Assembly: GCF_001039355.2 (NCBI RefSeq)
Contig: NW_019775660.1
Coordinates: 1-64,000, forward strand
Source: Lingula anatina
Lineage: Eukaryota; Brachiopoda; Lingulata; Lingulida; Lingulidae
DNA length: 64,000 bases
Direction of reading: 5' to 3'
Shown here: positions 22,501 through 33,764 of the stretch, in pieces
Numbering within the stretch: the stretch's first letter is position 1
Layout: every line of letters begins with the position of its first letter
Notes under the pieces: generated by a model
The model's input: only the letters and a program-made list of their open reading frames with translations
Databases searched by the model: none
What the model was told of the DNA's origin: nothing
Translations under genes and position numbers: made by a program

Positions 22501-25174
22501 AATTAATGCAAATTAAAGGTTTGAAAGTCCCTAATGACATCTCACTGAAATGTACGCGTATTATTATTTTTAGCCTCCAAAGTCTCTGGAAGACACTCCC
22601 CTCACCTATGTTGACACCACTCCGACCCTCGTAGAGATGATAAACAGACTGAAGGAGGAGAAATTAATTGCTGTAGATTTGGAGGTACGTCTGGGTTAAC
22701 ACTATTTTATGCAATAAAAAAGTTGTGTCTCATTTAATTGGGGGGAGAAATGTATATTGCCTAATACATGACATGCCCCAGGTCCTTACACAAAGTTTTT
22801 GTTAGTAGTAACAACTTTAAAAGAGATAGTCATTAAGTTCTGAAAGAGGGTTTGGTTCATATAATAAAGTATAATTTTTTATAAGTAAATTTATGCAGGA
22901 TTTCAAATCTTGGGAATTTAAATGGGGTATAATTCCAAGTGAGATGTTTCAAATGCAATAATAGAGAGCACTCCAAGATTGCAGCTTCTACCAAGGCAAA
23001 ATATGAATATAATTATAATAGATTATATTGGGAGATCTATCCCTATTCAGTCAAAATTGTTATCAAATGTAATATTAGGAGACTTGGACTTTAGTTGAAT
23101 TTGTAAGCACTGTTTTCCTCCTGAATAACTGTCTGTCATGAACTGAAAACTTCATCCAAATTTGTAAAGATCTTTTTGAAGTATCTTGTCCTCAAACAAA
23201 TACCAATGAAAATGTAACCTCCACCATTCAATTTGATAGAAGTAATATCCAGAATTCTCTCTCTTTTACAGCACCATTCTTACAGAACTTACCAAGGCAT
23301 CACGTGTCTAATGCAGATATCAACTGGAGACCATGACTATGTGATAGACACCCTGACCTTGAGGGGGGATCTGTACTTGCTGAATGAGGTCTTCACTGAC
23401 CCTGGGATTGTCAAGGTGAGAAAAAATGTGAATCATGGGAGATTTTGTTTTTGTGTGAAAATATGAATGGTGAGAGAATCGGCTCTGTAAAAATCTCATT
23501 CATGGAAGAATTGAATGTGGAAGAAAATGTGAATCATGGGAAAATACTTAATATATAGATCATGTAAAGAAAATATTTATCAATGGGCAATTAGAAGTTT
23601 TCTTCTTAAGCTCAGAACTGTCTTAGGGCCAATAAAGCAATGCCTTTCTAATTTTACAACAAATTGTTGTTTTCTTAAGCCAGAATGAGCCATATTTTAA
23701 AATTCCCAAATAGTTCTCATGCCACAAGAGTCTTGGTTATAAATATTTATACATAAATGACCTAGGTTTTCCATGGAGCTGATATGGACGTAGAGTGGCT
23801 GCAACGTGACCTGGGTGTTTACGTGGTGAACATGTTTGATACGGGGCAGGCCTCCAGAGTGCTGAACTTAGCTAGGTATTCCCTGGCATACCTACTACAG
23901 CAGTACTGCCAGGTGGAGGCAGATAAACAGTATCAGCTGGCAGACTGGAGAATGAGGTAGGTTCTCAACCTAGCAAGGCTGTAAACTGAACCTTTTTTAT
24001 TTTTTTATTATTTTTTTTTATTAAGCATATACAAACACAATACAGCACATTATAAAAAAAACTCCTCTCATCTAGGTTCAGTATTTGTATTTCATTGCAG
24101 TTTAGTAAGAAGTTACGTTATTCTGCAGATTAAAAAAAAATATTTTTGACTCCATACTTCCGTTTTTCAGACCTCTCCCAGATGAGCTCATAAAGTATGC
24201 TCGTGAGGATACCCACTACTTGTTATACATCTATGAACGCATGAAGAAGGAGCTGATTGAGAGAGGGAACAACCTGAACAACCTGCTTCTGTCTGTGATT
24301 GAGAGGAGTAAGCATATTTGTCAGAAGGTAATAGGAATGGTTTCACAAGTAATTCATGTCTAGTAATTGGTCTTGGTTTTGTCTTACTTTCTCAATTTAA
24401 GTTAACGATGGCCACAAAATGAAGTAACACTAACTGTTGCCCTAAGGCATAAACTTTTTTTAATAAAATGTACAGTATTTCAGAACTGTGGCCTACTTCT
24501 TCTTTATACATATTGGGTCGACTTTGGTACAAAAAAATTAGACTTCCAAGTTAAGATTAACTTAAAGTTTTTAGTTTTAGTTCAGATTGCAGTCAAAATT
24601 TTTATTGGTTTGTTTCACTGACAGGAAATGGCTAATAATGGTCCACTGATTTATCTTACACATGTCCTGTAAATGTTAATAATTTTCCCTAAGTCTTTTA
24701 AACTCCACTGAATGTATGCGAATCAGTTTTAACATCATCTTTAAAACTGAATTTACGCAAATAAGACATGGTCTGAAGTACACCAAAATGAAAATGATTT
24801 CACTTTAAAATTAAAAATGGACTTTAAACTTTACCATCAGACCTACCAAAAGCCAGTGTTTACCCAGGAGAGCCATTTAGAGTTATACAGGAAGAGTAAA
24901 AAGGTCTTCAACTCTCAGCAGCTGTCAGCTCTCAGAGACCTGTTTGCTTGGAGAGATGGGATAGCCAGACTGGAAGACGAGAGCACAGGGTAAGGCTTGA
25001 ATGACAGTTGGGGGTAAGGGGGGAGAGAGAGAGAGAGAGAGGGACGTATGAAGTAGGTTGTTGTCAGCTGGAAGATTAGAGTACAGGATAAGGATTTTTC
25101 CTTCTAAGGAAAAAGGACAATTTTGTTGTTTGTTTGTTTATATAAGATTTGTGAGTAGTGAATTTGGTGTGTGT

Positions 25175-25230
<56 letters not shown>

Positions 25231-28200
25231 GAGAGAAAGAGAAAGAAAGAGAGAGATTGGATACAGTGAGCTCATACACAATATGAGCTCTCATACTAGT
25301 TAAGTTATATAATAATAATGATAATAATATTTGTTCCTTGGTTTTAGTTATGTGTTACCCAACCACATGTTGCTGCAGATAGCTGAGGTGTTACCCAGGT
25401 GAGTACAGCAGCATTCAGACAAGGTTACTTTGGGAGTGTAATCTAGAGAATCTATAGTTATGATACCAGTTACATTTATTTCAGGTCTAAAAAAATCCCT
25501 GTCTGAACATAGCATAATATTTAATCACTTAAAGTTCCAGACCATTTAATCTTTAAGTTAAGACTTCACAATAAAAAGCCCTGTACAAGGATAAAAACAA
25601 CCAATTAGTTTACATATTTGAAAGATGACATTTGTGTATTATTTTAGGGAGAGCCAAGGTGTTATAGCTTGCTGTAATCCTGTCCCGCCTTTACTGAAGC
25701 AATACGTGAATGAAATCCACCAGTTTATACTGGCTGCCAGAGACAGGCCCATGGCCAAGGTGGGGACAGAGATTGAATCACAATGATCTTATAATTACTG
25801 TCTGTGCCTTGAATTTAAAGATCTCTCAATCAATAAGTTAGAGAGAGAGAGAGAGATTAAATTATTTTGGTTTATGTTTAAATCATTGTATTCAACACAA
25901 ATCATTACTTTCAGACTGAAATTTCCAAGAAAGAATTAAAACCAAATGTGTCCCAGCATCCCAAGTATAGGGCGGAGCACATTCTAAGGTGCTGCCATGA
26001 TTGGTCATGGCAGGAGAAGCGGCAGACAAAAGTTGGGGAGAGCAGAGTTCTTGGTTAGTTTTCAAATGATGACTTTGCAGTCTTTTCCATTTTGATACGG
26101 AAGTATTTTTTCTCCTTCAAAATCAAGAATTGTATGACCTTAAAAGTAGCTCTGACACAGGGCAAAGGTTGATTGATACAGCATGTATGTAAAACTTTTT
26201 CATCAGACATTTATTGATCTATCAGAAATACCCTCAAAACGATAATAAAACAATATTTTTACTGAAGATAATACTCTGTATCAAACAGAAATCTTTTTTC
26301 TTTCTCTTAAAAATTGTTTGGATAAAATTCAACATTTTCTTGCTCAATGTAATTATCGGATATTTTTTGTCTTTATTTATGTTGTATTCATTAATTCATT
26401 TATTTATGTATTTGTTTATTTCTATATTCATTTTAGATCCTTCATTGGTATCTACCAAGCCTTCAATGTTTGGGGATGATGCCAAATCCGTTATTGTAGT
26501 TAAAAAAGTTCCTTTAATTTCTGCCCTAGCTTGGGACCCAAAGGTAGGATATGTTGTACTTTACGTTAATGAGTGTTTGTTTGTGCATGTGTGTGTTTAT
26601 GTAAAGATTATTTTTTTAGTCAAAAGCTTAATAAGTAATAACAATCAAATGGAAAACTATTGGACTGAGTGAAGATAATGAACATATGTGAGAAAACAAA
26701 AAAAAAGAGATTATGGGCACTCATGATATTTTAGGTGAAAAGCCTTTGTTAGCCATATGATCTATGGTGGATATTGCAATTGCTCATTTATGTAATTTGT
26801 AACTTATAGCATTGTTAGAATAGATTTTTTAGGTGAAGTTTATTTTGTTAAAGATGCATTTCATTTTCAGGAGGAGATTTTTAAAGGTGCCACAAAAGCT
26901 TGCCATACAGCAGCTAGCATACAGAAAAGTTTTTCAAGTCCATTTCATAGAGTAAGTGTCTTAAATTACCTTGCAAATCAAGGCCACAATATGCACATTA
27001 CTATATTTCAAAACTTGCCACAAATCATTCAGAATATTTCTTTCATATTTCTCATGAAACATTTAATTTACCAAATTTCACTGGTCAGTCTACAGTATTA
27101 CTGGCATTTGGCAATAGACCTGTGTTGAGGTCACAAACTGCTTTATTCCTGGTCTTGTCTTTTTCCAGTATCTGCCTGCTGATTTGGTGAAAATGGGAGA
27201 CTCTTTTGCAGTGGAGGAAGAAAACCAAGCAAGAAGTACTGAGGTATGGCGTATATGGTAATGATGATCTCCAGAGAAAGTGTGTGGTCTTTTTTTCTGG
27301 GAAAGAGGCACCAAGCTTTCATTCAGTAGTGATGCTGTTATTATTTTCTGTAAACAAAACTAATTTTTCTTTGAAATCTGAATTTTGATGAGTTTGCTTT
27401 TATGCTGTGTTTTCACAGTGAATATTTTAATAAACCCATGAAGGCTCACGGAATTGTTGGACTTCATGCGGATTGGTTTAAATCAAAGAAATATTTCTTT
27501 CTCAGTGTCTCCTCTCTAGTCCAAGATGGCGACTGATGAAAAATACTCCAAAAAGAACAGCTGTTCAGGAGAATACAGGTAAATTACAAACACATTTTGA
27601 TTCTCATGGGGCTTGGTTCACACTCACTGCCATACAAAAAAATAAAATAAAATAAAATAAAAATAAAATGCTTGTATTTGCTTGTATGCAAATTTAAATT
27701 GCTTTCAATTGTGCCAGTAGTTGAAATGAAATACTTTTAAAAAATCAAATGAAAATCAATTATTTATAATGAATTAAAAAAACACAGTGAGACGCTAAAC
27801 TACATGTTAATGCCCTGATATTATATAATTTAAAAACAAACTTATTAAGTGTTTGTTTTTTTTTTAATAACTGGAATACATAAAAGAAAATAGGTTCTAC
27901 ATTACCAATTAAAGTATTATTATTATGACTATTATTAAAATTATAAATTTTCAGCAGTGGACACACAGGTCATCCAGGTTGAAGAACAGGACATTACAGC
28001 CCCTATTATATTCCAGGTAATAAGTTCTTTAATGTTTTTTCACTGGTTAAGTCATAATGATATAAAGGAACAGATAGGAAACTTGTCCTCGATACAAATT
28101 CTGGTGGAATTAATATTTTGAGTCGGTTTAAGTGGCCCTGGACTTCGACAGGTCTTTGTTTCTTAAAACTCATTTTGAGACTATATTCAAATGGGTCATT

Positions 28201-29240
28201 ACCTCTCTTAGAATTATGAAACAAAGATACCTGTTAATACTCTAGATGCCTAGTAAAAAGAGGAAACACTCGGACGTAGACACCAGCTTGGACAGTAGTC
28301 AACTGGAAGGAAGGAAAGAGAAAGGAAAACAAAAGCACAAGAAAGATCCAAAGACGCCAACAACGTCAGAACCTATACAGCCTTTTGACTATAGTAAAAC
28401 GGATTATAAAATATTTGAAGGTAACTTTTCAAGGGAGAAATGTGTAAAAAGAAAAATTGATTTTTTCAATCGACTCAGCAGTTGTTGGGTCATGTTTCAT
28501 TTGGATTTTTAATTTTTTGTAGAGGGTTTTGATAATTCAGGAATGTGGCATAAGTGTCATTTGAGGGACCCAAGGTGTAAAATAAAAATTATTTCAGATA
28601 ATATAAATTGACTGTTAGGAGAGCTGATAATGCTAAAAATGGAATTCATTTTACATGAAATGCCTTCAATAGCATCTACCCCATTCTTTTTTTATTTTGA
28701 ATGTGCTTTTAGACCAATATATAGACATTATTTCACAAACATTTATATATTATCACTGTATTGTAATTTTTTTTATTTTTCAGAGAAAGGAGGAAAGAGT
28801 CATAAAAAACATTACGACCCAAATAAGCACCATTCTGGGAAGTTTAAGGTATGGCATAAATGGTTAGATAGAGTCCTGAGTTGCTAAACTACATCTTAAA
28901 CTGCAGTTGGTCTTTTTGTCATGGGCTCCTGTTCGGGCTGTTACTTAATACTATTGAGAAAGAGTTTTCAAGTTAAACAATGTATTTTTTTATGTAATAA
29001 AAGACTTGATTTACAAAGGCATTAGAATTTATATTTATAATTGAATGACCTTGACCTTAGTCTTTGGTGTAAGGATTTGTATTCATATTTGAATAATCTT
29101 GACCTTATGACCTTGACCCTTTTCAGGGTGGCTCCAAGCCTAGTCTGAATCCTAGATCTGGGAAGAAGAGTATGACATACACACATAGTAACAAGGGACA
29201 CAAACAAGGAGGATCAAAACTTAGCTGGCCAAAGAGGTAG
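19531..29240 (+). CDS. EXOSC10: Exosome component 10 (Rrp6), nuclear 3'-5' exoribonuclease
   Basis: There are 23 coding exons: 19531-19605, 19964-20100, 20463-20586, 20853-20957, 21328-21490, 21637-21700, 22147-22222, 22574-22684, 23272-23415, 23766-23956, 24171-24327, 24841-24989, 25348-25398, 25648-25759, 25915-26053, 26437-26543, 26871-26951, 27169-27243, 27506-27578, 27955-28016, 28246-28420, 28784-28848 and 29127-29240. Every phase agrees, giving 849 residues (the human protein is about 885). An N-terminal PMC2NT domain, which binds the Rrp47/C1D cofactor, is followed by a DEDD-Y nuclease: VDLE (Asp283, Glu285), HGAD (Asp339), and Tyr406 with Asp410 in [13 protein letters not shown]. All catalytic residues are present. 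An HRDC domain (about 472-517, [13 protein letters not shown]) and a lysine-rich tail with PSKKRKH as a likely nuclear signal follow. It trims rRNA, snoRNA and aberrant RNA in the nuclear exosome. Exons 19-20 are the least conserved, and there I chose borders by phase. Confidence 0.95.
19825..19878. repeat. (GT)n(GA)n microsatellite
   Basis: A compound repeat in EXOSC10 intron 1. Confidence 0.95.
20113..20151. repeat. (ATT)n(GTT)n microsatellite
   Basis: A trinucleotide run in EXOSC10 intron 2, just after the exon 2 donor. Confidence 0.85.
20997..21180. repeat. Diverged tandem repeat, two copies of about 93 bp
   Basis: In EXOSC10 intron 4. Copy 1 (about 20997-21089) has GTTAGGTGAACC and TAGTTCACCACAAGAAACC, then CTAATCCCAGATGTGTCCCA. 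Copy 2 (about 21090-21180) has GTTAGGTGGGCC, TAGCTCACTATAGGAAGCC and CTAATCCCACCATTGTCCCA. It does not touch splice signals. Confidence 0.65.
25167..25256. repeat. (GT)n(GA)n microsatellite
   Basis: A compound repeat in EXOSC10 intron 12. The open frames across it on both strands are repeat translations. Confidence 0.95.
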
Positions 29241-29572
29241 CCAGAAACTGGAGAGAAAACTTATTTAACACACTGCTGCTTTAGTTGACCTTGTTTTGAA
29301 AAACAGGGGAAGAATGTTGCAGCAGTCTAATTATTTCATGAAAAGGGCAGCCTGTGCAGTGATCTGGTAATCTGATGACAGACTGCCTGGCTGCAAATCA
29401 CGACTGCATCTGCAGAGATCTCGTGGCTCAGGAGGACAGTGTGTCTGACACAGAGTTATCACACAGTGGCTCATACGTCACTTACCGTGCGTGTAAATGC
29501 AGCAGCCTAACATAATACAAGGGACCAGCCTGCTATTAAGATATGATAGTTGATACATACACCGTGCCTAGC

Positions 29573-29578
29573 AATAAA
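29573..29578 (+). terminator. Candidate poly(A) signal, EXOSC10
   Basis: The first AATAAA after the stop codon, about 330 bp downstream. A second is at 29623-29628. Confidence 0.5.
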
Positions 29579-30906
29579 ATAAGTGATGTGACTTTTAAAC
29601 CAGAAACCTCTGCCATTATCAGAATAAAGGTCACGTGGCAAACAGAGTTCCTATCGTGCTTTGGAATGTTAGATCACATAGGAAGCAGTTTGGGTGTCCA
29701 GTGACGTCACTGAGGCAATTTATGTTTGATCTGAACAGAAATCCCTTTGCTTTTCAAAAGTGGCATGACAACAGACTAAGATAATTGAATATTTTCTTTA
29801 AAATAAATACCATTTTATGGAATTAATGTATTTTGTTTGCTCGTTTTCCCTTCATTACAAAAGTTTACATTCAGTATCTTTTTCCGAAGAACTCCTTATT
29901 AAATAATCTACATTTATAGGTCTAGTCTATAAACACCTACAAAATATCACATTAACTTTTATTTTTGTCCCGAAAAAGCATTTTCTTCACAGTATATTTT
30001 ATATATATCATTAATATTTTGGAAATGTATCGAAGTCGGAGTTTTGCAACATGGCAAACTTGAGTAGAAAAGATCTCATAATTTGCACGTGGTCCTTTTA
30101 TCAGCCCCTTCGTGAGTTTGGGTTCAACTGGTGCAGTTTCACAGGAGAAGCAGCCGTTAGATGCAGAATACAGCTACTATTGAACTTTAAAAGGAAATCA
30201 TATTCTGGGCATCTTAATGTGACCTTGAAGTTGACCTTCTTTTCCTCATAAAATGCACTTCTCATATTTACCAGACCTTGTTTCTCCATAATTATAACAG
30301 ACACGCATAGGTACCATATACTATTTAACTTGAATAAGACTAATCTCGCTGGTAGAAGAATAGTTGATAATGCATTTCTTGCTAGTGTTTTAATTTTTTT
30401 TTAAATCTTTGTATGTAATGTAATGATAAAAGAATGAAAGTATAAATGCATAGGTTGCTTTATGAAGGAAGGGATGATTTTTATCTGTATTACTAGACTG
30501 CACTAAATACCCGTCTTCGCTGTGGAAATATATCATTTACCTTATCTTACCGGTAATGAACAGTTCCAGTTTCATTAAAAAAAACATACTCCTTGTCTCT
30601 TATCATTTTGCAATCTTTTGCATGGCACATTTTTCTCCATTTTCCTTATCAAAGTACTATTTTCTCTACGCCTGCTTTCTATCTGTCTGTTTACCCTCTG
30701 TCATTTAAATTTTATTTCTTTTTTTTTTTTATATTTTATTTTATTACATCACTCTTTTATTTGCAAAATTTCTCGCACAGTTCAGAGATGTGCACAGAAT
30801 TATCAGAGACATCAGTGACTTTCTTGTAGACAACAGTCCTAGTGGAAAAACCACAAAAGACCCGTAGCTGTGTTTACACATATCTTATATCTTAGTCCCA
30901 ATCTTT

Positions 30907-30909
<3 letters not shown>

Positions 30910-30940
<31 letters not shown>
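30910..30940. repeat. (CT)n microsatellite
   Basis: A perfect CT run of about 15 units. Confidence 0.95.
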
Positions 30941-30943
<3 letters not shown>

Positions 30944-31843
30944 CTTGTAAAAAGACAGATTTTACAAATAAAAAGGGATGCTTTTATAAACAATAGAACT
31001 ATTCACAACTGGTCCAGAACGCCGATTCTGAAGCGTTCGTCTAACAGTGAACGTATAAGCAGGGCCATTTAGATGGCATTGTAATGTCAAAGTGACAAAA
31101 ATGCACAACCTCACAAGGCTATGAAAACAGATGAAATGGATTGTTGTTGAAACTAGTTAATCACTGTTAAATTGATCATAAAGTAGTTATAGGTTGCATT
31201 TCCGTTCTCAGCGTGACCAATCGTTCGCTCGATAGTCCTTTCAGATGTTACCTTGCTCAGCTTTTAGTTTGTTACTATTACCAATGGAATATTAGTAAAG
31301 GTCCAACTTTGTTACTACCCTTAAGCCTTATTCTTTTCATCGCATGTTTGTTTGTACTATTTTTTGGGACAGTGCGAGTGATTCCAAAGAGAGATATATC
31401 CGTACCCGCTGCACTCCATCATTACTGATTTCAAAGAAAGATATTATTTTCCAGCAATTAAAGTGGTTGATGGACACTGGGCGATATGGCACAACTTCCG
31501 TGTTGTGTCACAGTGACCGAGGCCGCGCTCAAGACGGTTGTGACAAAAACCGTTTTAGTCCGAACTTCCGGGGGTAGAACTTTTATTTTATGCTCTGTCA
31601 TGTCTTTGCCTTCATAATTCCTGGAGCAGCAGCGGGGAGCAAGATGTTTTCTTCTTATTATTTCATTTTTTATCTACAGAGCGAACAATGAGCTCACATA
31701 ACTACTTCCTGAAGTGAAAGCTGAAACGGGTTTGGTTAAAACAGACCGAGCACGGCTATAGCTTATCTCACTTATTTTTGTCAGCCTTGGTTGATTTTAG
31801 TGTTTTTGTGTTGATAATGGACACGCTCTTGTCAGATTGAAGG

Positions 31844-31850
31844 TATATAA
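31844..31850 (+). promoter_or_regulatory. TATA box of the small secreted peptide gene
   Basis: TATATAA sits about 94 bp upstream of the start codon, at a good distance for transcription starting near 31875. The context is AGGTATATAAATTGC. Confidence 0.6.
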
Positions 31851-31943
31851 ATTGCTGACGCAGAAAACCTCTGATTTTGATTCTTTCCACGCAGGAAACA
31901 AATTGTCAAAGTTTCTCCACAGAGGGATTCAGTGCCAGACGCT

Positions 31944-32393
31944 ATGAAGGTTGCGTTGATATTTTGTCTCTGCTTGACTGTTGCTAGCGCTTTCGCTCGT
32001 AAGTTTTTGATAAGTTTTTTTTATCGTTTATTTAACTTTCGTGTTTCATCTCACACGTTTGAACGGTTACTTTACTTCACAACTTACGTGTTGGTCAAAG
32101 GGAACGTTAATTTTTTCCATTTATTTTTGTACACAGTTGATGAAATATTTTTAAGAAAAATCTTAAGTTGCCTTCCACTTGTATCAGTTTGATCAATAGA
32201 AAATCAAGACTCACTGTTGAAAGACAATTTGCTGTAAAGATAATTTGATCAAATAGCAGACGCTAGCAATAGAATGTCGCTGGCGTAAAATACATGTACA
32301 TTAAAAAAAACACGGATATATTGAAAGTCAAAAGAAAAGTATAACGCATAAAATATATGAGAAAATCGTTAGCATGGAACACGGATGCTCACG

Positions 32394-32440
<47 letters not shown>

Positions 32441-33066
32441 GTGAAGATTCTTTATCATTTAAAAAGTTAAAGTGATGACAATTCGCAAAACAGGTGACGT
32501 TTTCCTGGTCCTGGTTGGTTATGGGACTGTTGGACAATCAAAAATTTTGTCAATAATTTTTTGTAAAATTCCTTGTAAAATTAATTGTTTAAAAAAAGCA
32601 TGGAATAACCAGAGAAAAAATTGAAACAGACTATCATCTTAATCTCATTTTGCCGTCTACTTATCTCATTATTTTTTCAAGACAGTCGACTTAAAAGTTG
32701 TTCTTACTCATCCTTCCGTTAACCGAGTCGTCTTCTTAATTTGAGATAAAATAGATCACTACGAGTCCATGACATATATTATTTTTACCAACAGAAATGC
32801 ATCCTTGGTGGTCAAATTGAAAAGTGGTGCCGTTTCTGATCTGGCAAGTTCCATACGAACGTTCTCTTTAATTTCTAGTGAGGAGCGATGGCGTAGGCCT
32901 CCAAGATGGCGCCATGCTTGTTGACGTAAGAGTCGCGTGCTGTAAAATGGGAACAAGCGCCTCCAAAAGGAGCTGCGCGGACAGGGCTGCCACTCTCTCC
33001 GAACCCTGCAAATCGGCCTTCCTGGGTTGCTGCTCCGACCCTGCCGATGTTGGGGACGCTTTCTAA
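31944..33066 (+). CDS. 80-residue secreted peptide with one anaphylatoxin-like domain
   Basis: The coding exons are 31944-31998 and 32879-33066, joined in phase 1 (GCTC|GTAAGT to TTCTAG|TG). The first exon encodes only the signal peptide MKVALIFCLCLTVASAFA, a common layout for secreted peptides. The mature part is about 62 residues with six cysteines: Cys39-Cys40, Cys51, Cys62, Cys69-Cys70, that is CC-x10-C-x10-C-x6-CC. A Gly lies three residues after the first CC, and CKSAFLGCC closes the module. This spacing matches the anaphylatoxin-like (ANATO) fold of complement C3a/C4a/C5a and fibulins, known for C1-C4, C2-C5 and C3-C6 disulfides. It does not end in the Arg that complement anaphylatoxins use for receptor activation. 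It ends SDPADVGDAF. The intron after the stop (33085-33335) is only 18 bp past the stop codon, so nonsense-mediated decay is unlikely. It could also be another six-cysteine peptide family. Confidence 0.75.
32394..32440. repeat. (ATT)n microsatellite
   Basis: A trinucleotide run in intron 1 of the small secreted peptide gene. Confidence 0.95.
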
Positions 33067-33259
33067 CTTCAAACACAATGGATGGTAAGTAGGCTTATAA
33101 ACCTTTATGTTTATCATACCTTTGGGCCCTTAATGTTCATAATTCAAAATTTCATTCGTTTATCCAATCATTTGTTTTTCTAATACCTCAGTGTTATTAA
33201 TCTAATATTACATTAGTATATACTTTTCTTGTATTTTTTTTTCATCTGTCATATCTATA

Positions 33260-33261
<2 letters not shown>

Positions 33262-33318
<57 letters not shown>

Positions 33319-33319
33319 A
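33262..33319. repeat. (ATT)n microsatellite
   Basis: A trinucleotide run just before the 3' UTR exon acceptor at 33335 of the secreted peptide gene. Confidence 0.95.
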
Positions 33320-33335
33320 TTTTCCATTTCCTTAG

Positions 33336-33540
33336 CTCGACGCCATACTGATAGTGAAATCGTTAAGGAAAGACCACACAAACTGCTTTCCTGAAGAAAT
33401 GAGTCTACATCTGCTGCTACTACATTGAACTACATGATGACGACATTTTTTTAATGTTTAAGCAAAGCACGTCGATTTCTCATAAGTTCTTAGGCGTTGT
33501 AAAATAGAATAGTGAAATAAACTGACAATGAAAGTTATAA
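33336..33540 (+). other. 3' UTR exon and poly(A) signal of the secreted peptide gene
   Basis: The acceptor CCATTTCCTTAG ends at 33335. The exon runs to about 33540, with AATAAA at 33516-33521. It has no coding content and ends before the convergent transporter gene on the other strand. Confidence 0.5.
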
Positions 33541-33764
33541 GGCATTTTTTTACTGCTCGCTTTAGCATACATGGGGATATCCTGACCATGTTCTTCACCT
33601 CGTGCCCTTCAAATCCAGGATGACGCATGTCAGTTCACCACATGAACGCGCTGGCCCGGAGGGCACGAAAACGACCAGTGGCTCTCGTGAGTCCGGGCAA
33701 ATCACCTTTTGTATATAAAAAAGCTGTATCGATCACTGTAATCATAAGGTCCTTCAGACACGTC

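Larger units (their letters stand above)
29241..31843. other. EXOSC10 3' UTR and intergenic DNA
   Basis: Candidate poly(A) signals AATAAA lie at 29573-29578 and 29623-29628. A CT microsatellite occupies 30910-30940. No further exon could be supported on either strand. Two ETS-like CTTCCG words lie at about 31495 and 31565 without a recognisable gene. Confidence 0.6.

Noticed and set aside
25058-25303. Open frames rich in CV/ER or SL/TH
   Set aside because: They are translations of GT/GA microsatellites. The same applies at 36633-36850, 39552-39984 and 19826 onward.
26214-26672. 152-codon open frame in EXOSC10
   Set aside because: It is intron sequence read through into exon 16 and beyond. 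The real exon is 26437-26543.
27520-27578. Alternative acceptor for EXOSC10 exon 19 at 27519
   Set aside because: It shifts phase and leads to a stop in exon 20. The acceptor at 27505 keeps the frame open.
32759-33117. Minus-strand frames of 80 and 105 codons
   Set aside because: They are antisense of the secreted peptide exon. The plus frame has a matching signal-peptide exon and six-cysteine spacing.
32394-33319. Regularly spaced short repeats that might suggest a CRISPR array
   Set aside because: They are ATT microsatellites without spacers, in a eukaryotic genome.
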